This document shows positions 1 through 6,465 of a DNA stretch of 40,836 nucleotides, piece by piece (the stretch's first letter is position 1; each line of letters begins with the position of its first letter). The translations under genes and the position numbers were made by a program. Source of the stretch: a virus; the IMG/VR virus record IMGVR_UViG_3300020171_000072, positions 1 to 40,836 of that record; one strand, given 5' to 3'. The notes under the pieces were generated by a model. It did no database searches and had not been told where the DNA came from. It saw only the letters and a program-made list of their open reading frames with translations.

Positions 1-1
1 G

Positions 2-145
2 GGTGCGGCGGAGAGTGCGGCGTGGAGTGCGGCGAGGAGTGCGGCGAGGAGTGCGGCGGAGAGTGCGGCGAGTGCGATTATTAACAAATGTAATAAATGG
101 ATGAAAAATCATATAAAGAATTTAGAGCCGTACCAAAATGAATGA
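2..145 (+). CDS. C-terminal end of SAA-repeat protein (DUF7666-like), partial at the left edge
   Basis: The frame is open from base 2 and begins with Ser-Ala-Ala-x repeats (x = E, W or R) encoded by a 12-bp unit. It then runs into a unique tail ending PYQNE and stops at 143-145. The same repeat ends the gene at 40357-40836, so this is the 3' end of that gene on a circular map. The literal junction is off by one base, and the last bases of the window are irregular G runs, which suggests assembly error within the repeat. Function is unknown. Confidence 0.8.
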   Translation, partial: GAAESAAWSAARSAARSAAESAASAIINKCNKWMKNHIKNLEPYQNE

Positions 146-157
146 GGAAGGGGAAAA

Positions 158-340
158 ATGAGTGAATTAAAAAAACAAATTGAAGATCAGGCGATGGGAA
201 AAGTTTATTTTGATGCTAATATGCTCGCTATACAGAATAATCAAACAATAGGCGAAAATCGAAATTATTATATTACGCTTGAGCAATTGGAGTTAATTAT
301 TAAAAATACACAGGAACTCTTACCCGAAGTGAAAGAATAA
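158..340 (+). CDS. Small hypothetical protein, 60 aa
   Basis: The product is a short, charged, probably helical protein with no motif I recognise. A strong purine-rich Shine-Dalgarno (AGGAAGGGG) precedes the ATG. The gene ends 4 bp before the exonuclease-like gene, so the two are likely co-transcribed. Its last four codons (EVKE) and the following spacer are shared exactly with the gene at 39955-40131, pointing to recombination or duplication between these small-gene blocks. Confidence 0.7.
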   Translation: MSELKKQIEDQAMGKVYFDANMLAIQNNQTIGENRNYYITLEQLELIIKNTQELLPEVKE

Positions 341-351
341 GAATATGAAAA
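325..351 (+). repeat. 27-bp direct repeat, copy A
   Basis: This 27-bp stretch is identical to 40116-40142. Both copies cover the end of one gene (residues EVKE then TAA), a short spacer, and the first codons of the next gene (ATG AAA). On the circular map the two copies lie about 1.05 kb apart and flank the SAA-repeat gene and two small genes. This suggests cassette duplication or a recombination site. Confidence 0.7.
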
Positions 352-830
352 TATTTTTTGATACAGAATTTACAGGATTAAGAGCAGTTTCAGATATTTT
401 AAGTATTGGTATGGTTGCAGAAGATGGATCTACTTTTTATTCAGAAATTGATAGACCTGAATTATTAAATATTGACGACTGGATAAGAGATAATGTAATT
501 GCTAATTTTACTAAAGAAAAGTTCTTTTCGGATTATCCAGAGCTAAGAAAACAAATTGAAGTCTTTTTATCTCCTTATAAAAAAGTTGAGATGTGGTCGG
601 ACTGCCTTGCATATGATTGGGTATTGTTTTGTGAATTATGGTCGGGAGCTTTAAATGTTCCTGATTATATTTACTATATTCCTTTTGATATTTGTACTCT
701 TATGAAAGCAAAAGGCATTGACCCAGATATTAACAGGGAAGAATTTTCAGGAATAACAGGCATAAAACATAACGCTCTACATGATGCAAAAGTAATTAAA
801 GCTTGTTACGAGAAGCTTTTGAGGGAATAG
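345..830 (+). CDS. DEDDh-type 3'-5' exonuclease-like protein
   Basis: This 161-aa protein has the layout of a DnaQ/RNase T-fold exonuclease. FFDTEFTG at residues 4-11 gives the first two acidic metal ligands (D6, E8). An acidic residue in YDW near residue 91 is a candidate third. HNALHDAK at 142-149 supplies the general-base His and the final Asp. It would hydrolyse RNA or DNA 3' ends with two metal ions. It is close in length and first motif to the small Rv2179c-like exoribonuclease group, but I cannot assign it to that family for certain. It sits in a block of small early genes. A role in host nucleic-acid turnover or repair is inference. Confidence 0.75.
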   Translation: MKIFFDTEFTGLRAVSDILSIGMVAEDGSTFYSEIDRPELLNIDDWIRDNVIANFTKEKFFSDYPELRKQIEVFLSPYKKVEMWSDCLAYDWVLFCELWSGALNVPDYIYYIPFDICTLMKAKGIDPDINREEFSGITGIKHNALHDAKVIKACYEKLLRE

Positions 831-833
831 TAT

Positions 834-1061
834 ATGAACACTGAAAAAAAAGAAAATTGGTTAATAGCGGTGGGTCATGGATGGGGCGTAATTGATGGAA
901 TATGTTCTGAACAAGAAGCGGAAGAGATGAGGGTACACAAAGCTAATTGGGAACAAGCGCCGGCGCTTAAAATAAAATATAAAGATTTTATTTTATTGAA
1001 AGATGAAGAAATTGAGAAGAATTGGGCATACAAAATGATTAGGGATTTTTTACAAATATGA
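834..1061 (+). CDS. Hypothetical protein, 75 aa
   Basis: No family was recognised. The sequence is mixed alpha/beta with a Gly/Trp-rich start (AVGHGWGVIDG) and a charged second half. It begins 3 bp after the exonuclease stop and overlaps the next gene by 4 bp (ATGA), so it belongs to the same tight transcription unit. No clear Shine-Dalgarno is visible, and translational coupling is likely. Confidence 0.65.
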   Translation: MNTEKKENWLIAVGHGWGVIDGICSEQEAEEMRVHKANWEQAPALKIKYKDFILLKDEEIEKNWAYKMIRDFLQI

Positions 1062-1363
1062 CAACTTTTACCGATTACTTAGAGGAAATACACGGCAAGG
1101 AATATGAAAACATGCCTGACTTTAGACTTTATGCTTTTAAAAACTGGCTAAGGAAGTTAAGCGTAAACAACATAATCGAATATGCCGAGCAATACGCAGT
1201 CCTGACACAGAGGGAAGTAATAAAAAGAATTTATATTCCTATAAAAGAATTGCGGGAGCAAAAAGCAAATGTTGGCGAGTTTTGGTTACCTCTATATAAG
1301 GGTGATATACAAAAATTAGATGATATTATAGCTCTCCTGAAAAAACTGGAGGGGAAAGTATGA
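1058..1363 (+). CDS. Hypothetical protein, 101 aa
   Basis: This is a helical, charged protein with no known motif. Its 3' end (1332-1352) is identical over 21 bp to 39439-39459 at the end of another small gene, and both encode LLKKLE. The two genes therefore share a C-terminal piece by duplication or recombination. It overlaps both neighbours by 4 bp. Confidence 0.65.
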   Translation: MTTFTDYLEEIHGKEYENMPDFRLYAFKNWLRKLSVNNIIEYAEQYAVLTQREVIKRIYIPIKELREQKANVGEFWLPLYKGDIQKLDDIIALLKKLEGKV

Positions 1364-1680
1364 AAATAAAATTTACAGATTTTGGCCGTTGTTTAATTTG
1401 CTTACACAATCCTTGTGATTGTAAGCCAAAGAAAAAGAAGGAACTAACTATGCCTAACTCAAAACCTAGATTTCAATTTTCGAATGTAGTAGTTATTGAA
1501 GACGACTTAATCGGGGTTATTCTTAAAACATGGGATAAGCTGACAGGCGACCTGCGGGGATATAATTATGATGTTTATGTTAGAAGTTTCAATAAAATTG
1601 TTAATTATAAGGAAGATCAGATAAAACACTTTGTTTACAGTAAGGAATTAGAAGAAGAAGAAAAAGAATTTTATTTATGA
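1360..1680 (+). CDS. Hypothetical protein with N-terminal Cys cluster, 106 aa
   Basis: The N-terminus holds four cysteines in CLICLHNPCDC (residues 11-21), followed by a Lys-rich stretch. This is consistent with a small metal-binding knuckle. An internal ATG at 1450 (residue 31) would give a shorter form without the Cys cluster. The C-terminus is strongly acidic (EEEEKEF). Function is unknown. Confidence 0.65.
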   Translation: MKIKFTDFGRCLICLHNPCDCKPKKKKELTMPNSKPRFQFSNVVVIEDDLIGVILKTWDKLTGDLRGYNYDVYVRSFNKIVNYKEDQIKHFVYSKELEEEEKEFYL

Positions 1681-1704
1681 ACTCAAAACATACAGAGGGG
1701 AAAT

Positions 1705-1803
1705 ATGAATAATGGATTTTTAAAAGGTACTTACACTCAAAATATTATTACAGCTCTTATTTTTGTGATATTTATTATTCTATCTTTAGTAAAACTAATA
1801 TGA
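1705..1803 (+). CDS. Small single-pass membrane protein, 32 aa
   Basis: The ATG follows a good Shine-Dalgarno (AGAGGGG). After about 12 polar residues, the rest is one hydrophobic segment (TALIFVIFIILSLVKLI), so a single transmembrane helix is expected. It lies in the same run of accessory genes. Its length makes coding status less certain, but start, ribosome site and composition agree. Confidence 0.55.
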   Translation: MNNGFLKGTYTQNIITALIFVIFIILSLVKLI

Positions 1804-1822
1804 AATGCACAGAGGAGAAGAT

Positions 1823-2002
1823 ATGGTAATACATTGTGATTCTTGCTATAAACCATTGGGAGAATATCTCTATGGAAAGGGAGGGATAGAAGAACGGGCA
1901 ATGATATTGGGTAGACAAAGTTCTGTTAGTTTACCAGATATTATTTGTAATGAATGTTGGAAGGCAGACAACGCACGATTGCGATTAAAAAGGGAAGTAT
2001 AA
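1823..2002 (+). CDS. Small zinc-ribbon-like protein, 59 aa
   Basis: Two Cys pairs, CDSC near the N-terminus and CNEC about 35 residues later, form a plausible zinc-binding pair. I chose the ATG at 1823 because AGAGGAG lies just upstream; an in-frame ATG at 1805 would precede that site. Partner and function are unknown. Confidence 0.6.
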   Translation: MVIHCDSCYKPLGEYLYGKGGIEERAMILGRQSSVSLPDIICNECWKADNARLRLKREV

Positions 2003-2006
2003 GTTT

Positions 2007-2669
2007 ATGAAACACTGTGTCGTATCAAAAAGCGGAAAACATAAGTATGGTGTAACAATAAGCCTTAATAAGTGCCTTTATTGCAGTCTTCAAGCCGAAA
2101 CAGAATCTATGCAAAATTCATTAAACTTATGCAAAGCTTGCGGAAAAATGACACATCATACAAGCGAAAATTGCCCAACTACCCCCAAAGAGGGATGGGA
2201 AGAGAAAAAGATAAAAGAGTTCAGAGAAAAATATACCTATCTCGATAGGGATGGCAGGAATTGGTCGTCTATGCCTAGTAATGTTGAGGTCTTTTTAATT
2301 CAGGCGATAAAAGACGCTCGCGCGGAAGAGAGAAGGTTTATCGGGAAGAATAAGAGGGAATGGTATCAGAAAGGAATTAGGGATGGAAAGAGCGAACTTT
2401 TATATAAAATTTCTAAAGATATAGATATTCTTGTAACATTGACGAATAATGACGTACATAATAACGCAGTTTTAAGACTTAAAAATTACATATTAAAAAT
2501 GGATGTTCAAAATAATAAAGATTTTTGGACTGGCGATTTTAATAAACAATTTTGCAGAAAAAGCAAAGGCTTGGAGACAAAAGGAACATATCCCGATGAT
2601 TGGTTTTTAAAAGAAAATATAAAGTCAGGAGATATGAAGGATTTTATTAGAAATCTCCGGAGGATATAA
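2007..2669 (+). CDS. Cys-rich hypothetical protein, 220 aa
   Basis: The N-terminal third contains CLYC, CKACGK and a following His/Cys set (THHTSENC), suggesting one or two zinc knuckles that could bind nucleic acid. The central region carries an acidic/helical segment (VEVFLIQAIKDARAEERR) also seen in looser form in the next gene. The C-terminal third is basic and Asn-rich. No catalytic motif is visible. Confidence 0.65.
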   Translation: MKHCVVSKSGKHKYGVTISLNKCLYCSLQAETESMQNSLNLCKACGKMTHHTSENCPTTPKEGWEEKKIKEFREKYTYLDRDGRNWSSMPSNVEVFLIQAIKDARAEERRFIGKNKREWYQKGIRDGKSELLYKISKDIDILVTLTNNDVHNNAVLRLKNYILKMDVQNNKDFWTGDFNKQFCRKSKGLETKGTYPDDWFLKENIKSGDMKDFIRNLRRI

Positions 2670-2670
2670 A

Positions 2671-2946
2671 ATGAATTTCGAAGAACAAAAACTAGAAGAA
2701 CTTAAAAAGTTATATAAACAGACAGGATGCTTAGATGCTTGCATTGATCTTGATCCGATTGAAGATTTTTTTCTTTTTGCCATGAAAGAAGCTCTTAAGG
2801 AAGGGGCAAGGGAGGCGATTGAACATATTGCAAAAGATCAAGGGTGGGAAGATAGCAGGGATGTATATGCTATTCGCTTTGGTTTCGAGCCTAAATATAA
2901 TAAATCAATAAAAAAAAGATTTAAACAAGAAAAGAAAAAGAGTTGA
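2671..2946 (+). CDS. Hypothetical helical protein, 91 aa
   Basis: The ATG follows a strong GGAGG 7-8 nt upstream. The protein begins with EQKLEELKKLY, has a helical centre (FLFAMKEALKEGAREAIEH) resembling the middle of the preceding protein, and ends in a Lys-rich tail. Similarity to its neighbour suggests a shared module, but function is unknown. Confidence 0.65.
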   Translation: MNFEEQKLEELKKLYKQTGCLDACIDLDPIEDFFLFAMKEALKEGAREAIEHIAKDQGWEDSRDVYAIRFGFEPKYNKSIKKRFKQEKKKS

Positions 2947-2972
2947 CGGGTAATTATAAAAATGGTAAGAGT

Positions 2973-3311
2973 ATGAAAATTAAATACGAAAGAAGAATGA
3001 CAACGGTCGGTACGTGTCCTAGTTGCGGGGGTGAGTTGATCGGTAATGGAAGCTTTGCAAGCCCGTATCAATGTGCGTGTAGCGTATGGCGAAATGAGTG
3101 TATAGAACCGATGGAGTATAAGATTAAAAAGAGGGAAGTAGATATGAAAACTAGAGAAGAATTAACTACAGAATTAGACATACTTATTAAAAGATTTTGT
3201 TATCGAAATGGCAGACATGGGGAGACATATTTATTGGAAAAAGGATTGCGGAGTGGTTTAGCAAATGAAATTATTAATTTAATAGAAAGAGAACTGAAAG
3301 GGGGTGATTAA
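2973..3311 (+). CDS. Zinc-ribbon hypothetical protein, 112 aa
   Basis: CPSCGGE followed about 20 residues later by CAC forms a zinc-ribbon-like N-terminal module. The C-terminal half is helical and charged (MKTREELTTELDILIK) and may start independently at an internal ATG near 3144, preceded by a purine-rich stretch. I place the start at 2973; an upstream TTG at 2943 overlaps the previous gene. Confidence 0.6.
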   Translation: MKIKYERRMTTVGTCPSCGGELIGNGSFASPYQCACSVWRNECIEPMEYKIKKREVDMKTREELTTELDILIKRFCYRNGRHGETYLLEKGLRSGLANEIINLIERELKGGD

Positions 3312-3313
3312 AT

Positions 3314-3499
3314 ATGTCTTTTCAATACATTCAACCAACGGCTGAACAACTAGCAACAATGCAAAAGTTTAGGGATAAATTCCAAGCTCTTGCAGATGAA
3401 ATAAAGCAATTAGCACCAAGTCGCGGACTTTCTAGCGCTCTTACAAAGCTGGAAGAAAGTGCTTTTTGGCTTAATAAAGCAATTACGAAGAACGATTAG
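3314..3499 (+). CDS. Acb2/Tad1-hairpin-like protein, candidate anti-CBASS cyclic-nucleotide sponge
   Basis: This 61-aa protein ends in the pattern SRGLSSALTKLEESAFWLNKA. It matches the recurrent SRE-SLALTKLEEA-W--KAI signature I know from the Acb2/Tad1 hairpin domain. Acb2 proteins assemble into small multimers that bind cyclic di- and trinucleotides and so block CBASS effector activation. The length and two-helix layout fit. A strong GGGGGTGA precedes the ATG. It closes the left accessory block, a common place for anti-defence genes. The family assignment rests on the C-terminal motif only. Confidence 0.65.
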   Translation: MSFQYIQPTAEQLATMQKFRDKFQALADEIKQLAPSRGLSSALTKLEESAFWLNKAITKND

Positions 3500-3518
3500 T
3501 TTTTTGTCCGCAGGATTG

Positions 3519-3640
3519 GATTGAGGGATGCTCTTGGAATAGAATTGAACCTAATTTGCGCTGTCTTAGGTTCATGAATACAAGAGGAATAACTTCTTAG
3601 GAGGTTGTGATCTTAAACTCCCTCAATCTTTTCTTCGGAG
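3519..3640 (+). ncRNA. Candidate structured RNA with closing stem and three inner hairpins
   Basis: There is no convincing gene here. A perfect 10-bp closing stem pairs 3519-3528 with 3619-3628. Nested inside are CTCTTG/CAAGAG (3531-3536 with 3581-3586), a 9-bp stem (3546-3554 with 3566-3574), and AACTTC-TTAG-GAGGTT (3591-3606). A cUUCGg tetraloop hairpin follows directly after the closing stem. The order of helices makes a compact multi-helix RNA likely. I do not recognise the class. The strand is assumed from its neighbours. Confidence 0.5.
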
Positions 3641-3664
3641 AGGGGAGAAGGAAGAGAGGAAGCT

Positions 3665-3787
3665 TTGCAGGAATTGGCGAATATCTGGAAAGACAAAGAC
3701 CCGTTGGATATATTCACAACAAATGTGATAATGCTTGAAATTAACGTGAGACTGAATTTGTTGAAAGGAAAGCATGATAAATATTGA
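3665..3787 (+). CDS. Possible small TTG-start gene, 40 aa
   Basis: The open frame reads LQELANIWKDKDPLDIF and so on, with good amino-acid composition. It has no ATG. A TTG at 3665 sits about 5 nt after AGAGGA. It overlaps the next small gene by 14 bp. The frame is open back to 3617 inside the structured RNA, so it could also be the end of a decayed gene. Confidence 0.35.
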   Translation: MQELANIWKDKDPLDIFTTNVIMLEINVRLNLLKGKHDKY

Positions 3788-3905
3788 ATTGTTAAAAAAA
3801 TCTATAGAATTACATAAAAAATTAATTAAAATGGGAATAAAGAGTCATGGTTATAATTTAGCTTCGCCATTTAAAAAGAGATATAAGAAAGGAAAGCAAC
3901 CATAG
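3774..3905 (+). CDS. Small basic protein, 43 aa
   Basis: The ATG is preceded by GAAAGGAAA. The product is very basic, with a Lys/Arg/Tyr C-terminus (KKRYKKGKQP) compatible with nucleic-acid binding. No family was recognised. It directly precedes the remnant replication-like frame and the repeat-rich spacer. Confidence 0.5.
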   Translation: MINIELLKKSIELHKKLIKMGIKSHGYNLASPFKKRYKKGKQP

Positions 3906-4099
3906 ACGCTATATTCCAGTATCAAATAACCAAAGTAACCGCGGTTATTCCGGTTACATCCGGTCAACCGAGTGTAACCGAAGTAACCTATAAAGATAAA
4001 GATAAAGATAAAGATACTTACGAGTTCTCTCTCTTCTTAAAAGAATTTAATACGTTATTAAAAAAAAACTACCGTGCAGCAACGCCTAGCCATAGTTGA
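3887..4099 (+). pseudogene. Remnant or ATA-start ORF resembling the C-terminal part of a phage replication protein
   Basis: The frame is open from 3887 to a TGA at 4097-4099 but has no ATG, GTG or TTG start that would include its main body. It encodes a Lys-Asp repeat (KDKDKDKD) followed by FSLFLKEFNTLLKKNYR. This matches the linker and start of the C-terminal domain common in phage replication initiators, and it then stops early. An ATA at 3902 after AAAGGAAAG is the only start with a ribosome site. It is most likely a truncated relic of a gene like the one at 4397. Confidence 0.4.
3935..4016. repeat. GTAACC repeats and GATAAA tandem repeat, origin-like cluster
   Basis: GTAACC occurs at 3935, 3974 and 3983, and its complement GGTTAC lies within 3950-3957. 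A perfect 12-bp palindrome (TAACCGCGGTTA) is at 3936-3947. Three GATAAA units plus a partial one follow at 3995-4016. Short iterated sites beside an AT-rich tract upstream of a replication gene resemble an origin or initiator-binding region, but the repeats also encode the Lys-Asp remnant, so coincidence is possible. Confidence 0.4.
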
Positions 4100-4102
4100 G
4101 TC

Positions 4103-4138
4103 CTTAACTACGATAACCATAGGTTAAGAAATGGTTAT
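4103..4138. promoter_or_regulatory. Interlocked inverted repeats
   Basis: ATAACCAT (4113-4120) and ATGGTTAT (4131-4138) form a perfect 8-bp inverted repeat with a 10-bp spacer. CTTAAC (4103-4108) and GTTAAG (4123-4128) form a second one interlocked with it. This lies upstream of a promoter candidate and the replication gene. It could be an operator or an initiator site. Confidence 0.4.
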
Positions 4139-4171
4139 GAAAGATAGCCTCAAAGAGGGTAAAGTGAGGGG

Positions 4172-4200
4172 TTGACACAAGAGGGAGAAAGTATTAAATT
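4172..4200 (+). promoter_or_regulatory. Promoter candidate for the replication genes
   Basis: A consensus -35 TTGACA lies at 4172-4177. A weak -10 (TAAATT) starts at 4195 with 17-bp spacing, and TATTAA at 4192 is an alternative with short spacing. It would transcribe the genes from 4227 onward. Confidence 0.45.
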
Positions 4201-4226
4201 GGATGTAGATAGATAGAACAGAAGAT

Positions 4227-4400
4227 ATGAACCATCAAGAAGAACCAAAAGTAAACGACGTAAAAATTGAAATAAAAAAAGTACCCTTCCGGTGTCCGGT
4301 GTGCGCGGGTTTTGGATCGCTTAAATATGGAACTATAAAATGCCACGGTTGCGAAGGTAAAGGATTTATTGTTGTATCTCAAGAGGAGGTAAAAAAATGA
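4227..4400 (+). CDS. DnaJ-type zinc-finger small protein, 57 aa
   Basis: The second half carries CPVCAGFG and CHGCEGKGF. These are two CxxCxGxG-type half-sites as in the DnaJ central zinc domain, spaced to bind one zinc. The N-terminal half is charged. The stop overlaps the ATG of the replication gene (ATGA), and GAGGAGG near its 3' end serves as the ribosome site of that next gene. It may assist DNA or protein handling at replication. That role is inferred from position only. Confidence 0.6.
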   Translation: MNHQEEPKVNDVKIEIKKVPFRCPVCAGFGSLKYGTIKCHGCEGKGFIVVSQEEVKK

Positions 4401-5020
4401 AAACACGAATCTTGCACACTAAAATATATTCAGATAATTTTTTCATCGAACTTTCTCCACTAGAAAAACTATTATTCATTTATTACCTGACCAATGAGAG
4501 TGTAAACATAATAGCTTGCTATGAATGTCCTAATAAAAAAACCTCTTTTGATACGGGTATAGATACCGCTAAGATACGGGTATTTCAGGAAAAAGCAGAG
4601 AAGGCAGGAAAAATGTATTTTAAAGACGGGTATGTTTTTCTCAAAAATGCCGGCAAATATGAAAATTATACAGGCGAATTAAACGATAAGGCTAAAAAGA
4701 TTCTTATAAGTCAATTATCTATAGATATTAGAAACTGGTATGAAGGGGGTATGAAGGGGGTATATATACCCTCCATAAATCATAAATCAGAAATAATAAA
4801 TCATAATAAGGAGGGTGTGGGGGGAAAAGAGATATTAGATGATGATGTTTTTATATCTCAATTAAAAGAAAAATTCCCTGATAAAAATGTTGAGTTTGAG
4901 ATAGAAAAAATGAAAGACTGGATTGCATCAAGCGGGAAAGTTAAAAAAGACTATAGAGCCTTTGCCCGCAATTGGCTTAGAAGTGGACAAAAAGAGGGTT
5001 TGAGAGTTTTAAAGTTATGA
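4397..5020 (+). CDS. Replisome-organiser / DnaD-like phage replication protein
   Basis: This 207-aa protein has an N-terminal winged-helix-like segment (LSPLEKLLFIYYLTNES) and a long low-complexity linker. It ends with YRAFARNWLRSG, the ending typical of phage replisome organisers that load the host helicase. The DNA 5' to it holds iterated repeats and a promoter. It overlaps the genes on both sides by 4 bp. Family assignment is by general layout and the C-terminal motif; no ATPase motif is present. Confidence 0.55.
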   Translation: MKTRILHTKIYSDNFFIELSPLEKLLFIYYLTNESVNIIACYECPNKKTSFDTGIDTAKIRVFQEKAEKAGKMYFKDGYVFLKNAGKYENYTGELNDKAKKILISQLSIDIRNWYEGGMKGVYIPSINHKSEIINHNKEGVGGKEILDDDVFISQLKEKFPDKNVEFEIEKMKDWIASSGKVKKDYRAFARNWLRSGQKEGLRVLKL

Positions 5021-5541
5021 AAAAATACGAATTACTTTTACAAGGTAATAAAACAATAATTATTACTCAAGAACAAAAAGCCGAAATAGAAAAGGCTATT
5101 AAAATCAATTCAGGAGATGTTGTTTCAATAGGTGATAATTTTATAAAATTAAATTCTGTTAAAGGCATTTTTCCGGTTAAAGAAGAAGTAAGAGATAATA
5201 AAGAAGAGTGGATTCGATCTAACAACGAATGGAATGGAATGTGTTTAATGATGAGTAAGAGAACACCGGAGGAAAAAACCTGTGTAGAAATTGACAATCG
5301 TATCCTTAATGGTTTGAGGCTTGAAAAGGTTGAAATCCCTGAAACTGAAATGGCTGTTATGTATTCTCAAATATTAGACTTTTTTCAGAAAAATCCTATA
5401 TATCCCCGTTGCCCCATGCGTATATGGTGGCCTTTTGTTAAAGATAAAATCAAGAGTAAAAATCCTTTTGTTAGTAAATGGTGGGTTTATGTTACTAGGA
5501 ATGACGGAGCGATAGAGGAGTGGTTGAAATATAATTCTTGA
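5017..5541 (+). CDS. Hypothetical protein, 174 aa
   Basis: The N-terminal ~60 residues are beta-rich (GNKTIIITQEQKAEI, GDNFIKLNSVKGIF), resembling small proteins that follow phage replication genes. The rest is Trp-rich and basic (RIWWPFVKDKIKSKNPF). No motif was recognised. It is translationally coupled to the replication gene. Confidence 0.6.
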   Translation: MKKYELLLQGNKTIIITQEQKAEIEKAIKINSGDVVSIGDNFIKLNSVKGIFPVKEEVRDNKEEWIRSNNEWNGMCLMMSKRTPEEKTCVEIDNRILNGLRLEKVEIPETEMAVMYSQILDFFQKNPIYPRCPMRIWWPFVKDKIKSKNPFVSKWWVYVTRNDGAIEEWLKYNS

Positions 5542-5548
5542 AAGTTTT

Positions 5549-5647
5549 ATGAAAAACATAATAGCAATTCCAACTAAATATAATGGGGTAAATTTTCGAA
5601 GTAGACTTGATAGCCTCAACCTAGCCGCGAATATAAGAATAATGTAA
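5549..5647 (+). pseudogene. Truncated FRSRLE-type phage protein
   Basis: The 32-aa frame begins with IPTKYNGVNFRSRL. This strongly resembles the start of a common phage protein family beginning IPT-Y-G--FRSRLEA-WA, whose members are much longer and look nuclease-like. Here the frame diverges right after the motif and stops. It is most simply a 3'-deleted copy. The promoter at 5665 begins immediately downstream, so a deletion may have fused them. Confidence 0.45.
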
Positions 5648-5664
5648 GAACATTGCAAAACCAC

Positions 5665-5692
5665 TTGACAAATACAATGGATGTGCTACTAT
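5665..5692 (+). promoter_or_regulatory. Promoter with GATGTG-flanked -10 box (copy 1)
   Basis: TTGACA at 5665-5670 is followed after 16 bp by TACTAT (5687-5692) with an upstream TG (extended -10). The -10 is flanked on both sides by GATGTG. The same arrangement recurs at 6794-6823. It would drive the membrane proteins at 5726 and 5824. Confidence 0.6.
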
Positions 5693-5725
5693 AGATGTGT
5701 TCAGAGAGCTGAGGAGCTAAGAAAT

Positions 5726-5827
5726 ATGAGAACCAAACACTACATCGCCATAATACTACTCCCCATCACTTTACCGATATATTACGGAGTGATATGGGTT
5801 GAAAAATTATTTAAAAAAATAATATGA
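5726..5827 (+). CDS. Small membrane protein, 33 aa
   Basis: GAGGAG lies upstream of the ATG. The product has one hydrophobic segment (YIAIILLPITLPIYYGVIW) and a basic C-terminus. It overlaps the muramidase gene by 4 bp (ATGA), so the two are translated together. It could be a holin-like or anchoring partner, which is inference from position. Confidence 0.55.
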   Translation: MRTKHYIAIILLPITLPIYYGVIWVEKLFKKII

Positions 5828-6366
5828 AAAATCTTTTACGCACTAAAAAACAAAAACCTTTAAGTATTCCTCTGGTCTGGAATAGCCGAGGCTACAGGAG
5901 GGGGATAAAATGGGGAACAGCCGGGATGGTCTTATTAATTATTCTTGTTGCTTTCTTTTTTGTTGCCTGGTTTTGGTACGCGGAGCAAGTCAACAAAACA
6001 AATAAACTCTTCGGAAGCTTGGTCTACGCTAAAACCCAGGAATATGTGGCTCCTCACGAATTAACCGAGAGGGAGCAGATTGATAATTATATTCAAGAAG
6101 TATTTGGTTCTAATAGTGATTATGCAAACAGGATTCTTGATTGTGAGAATCACGCAAGGAATCCTAAGGCTGTTAACACTACGGGGAATACCCCTACGGG
6201 ATCAAGGGACATCGGAATTTTCCAAATTAATGAATATTGGCAGAAAACACAAGGTAAGTTCTTGTTGAATTGGAAAATTAATGTGGAGGTAGCTCACCAA
6301 CTCTATGTAGAAAATGGGAATAGCTTTAAATTGTGGAGCTGCGCGAAGAAAGTGGGGGTAAATTAA
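5824..6366 (+). CDS. Membrane-anchored lytic transglycosylase/lysozyme-like protein
   Basis: A basic N-terminus is followed by a transmembrane helix at about residues 33-53 (GMVLLIILVAFFFVAWFW). The outer domain contains ILDCENHARNPKAVN, then GSRDIGIFQINEYW, then AHQLYVENGNSFKLWSC. That order matches small SLT/lysozyme-like domains: a catalytic Glu (CEN), the G-x-x-Q/FQIN motif, and a final W-C segment. It would cut peptidoglycan glycan strands from the outer face of the membrane. Its place in the replication block rather than beside the M23 endolysin suggests a separate role, such as local wall opening. Confidence 0.7.
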   Translation: MKNLLRTKKQKPLSIPLVWNSRGYRRGIKWGTAGMVLLIILVAFFFVAWFWYAEQVNKTNKLFGSLVYAKTQEYVAPHELTEREQIDNYIQEVFGSNSDYANRILDCENHARNPKAVNTTGNTPTGSRDIGIFQINEYWQKTQGKFLLNWKINVEVAHQLYVENGNSFKLWSCAKKVGVN

Positions 6367-6422
6367 TGGACAACTACAGCAATTATCACATTTACGACGA
6401 TTATATTGACGAAGAGGAATAA
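6366..6422 (+). CDS. Possible 18-aa acidic peptide
   Basis: An ATG directly after the muramidase stop opens an 18-codon frame rich in Asp, Glu and Tyr. There is a partial upstream purine stretch (GTGGGGG) inside the preceding gene. It is too short to be sure, and may simply be spacer. Confidence 0.25.
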   Translation: MDNYSNYHIYDDYIDEEE

Positions 6423-6465
6423 AGGGATATTTTCTATTGACAAAGATATTAGAACAGAAATAATT

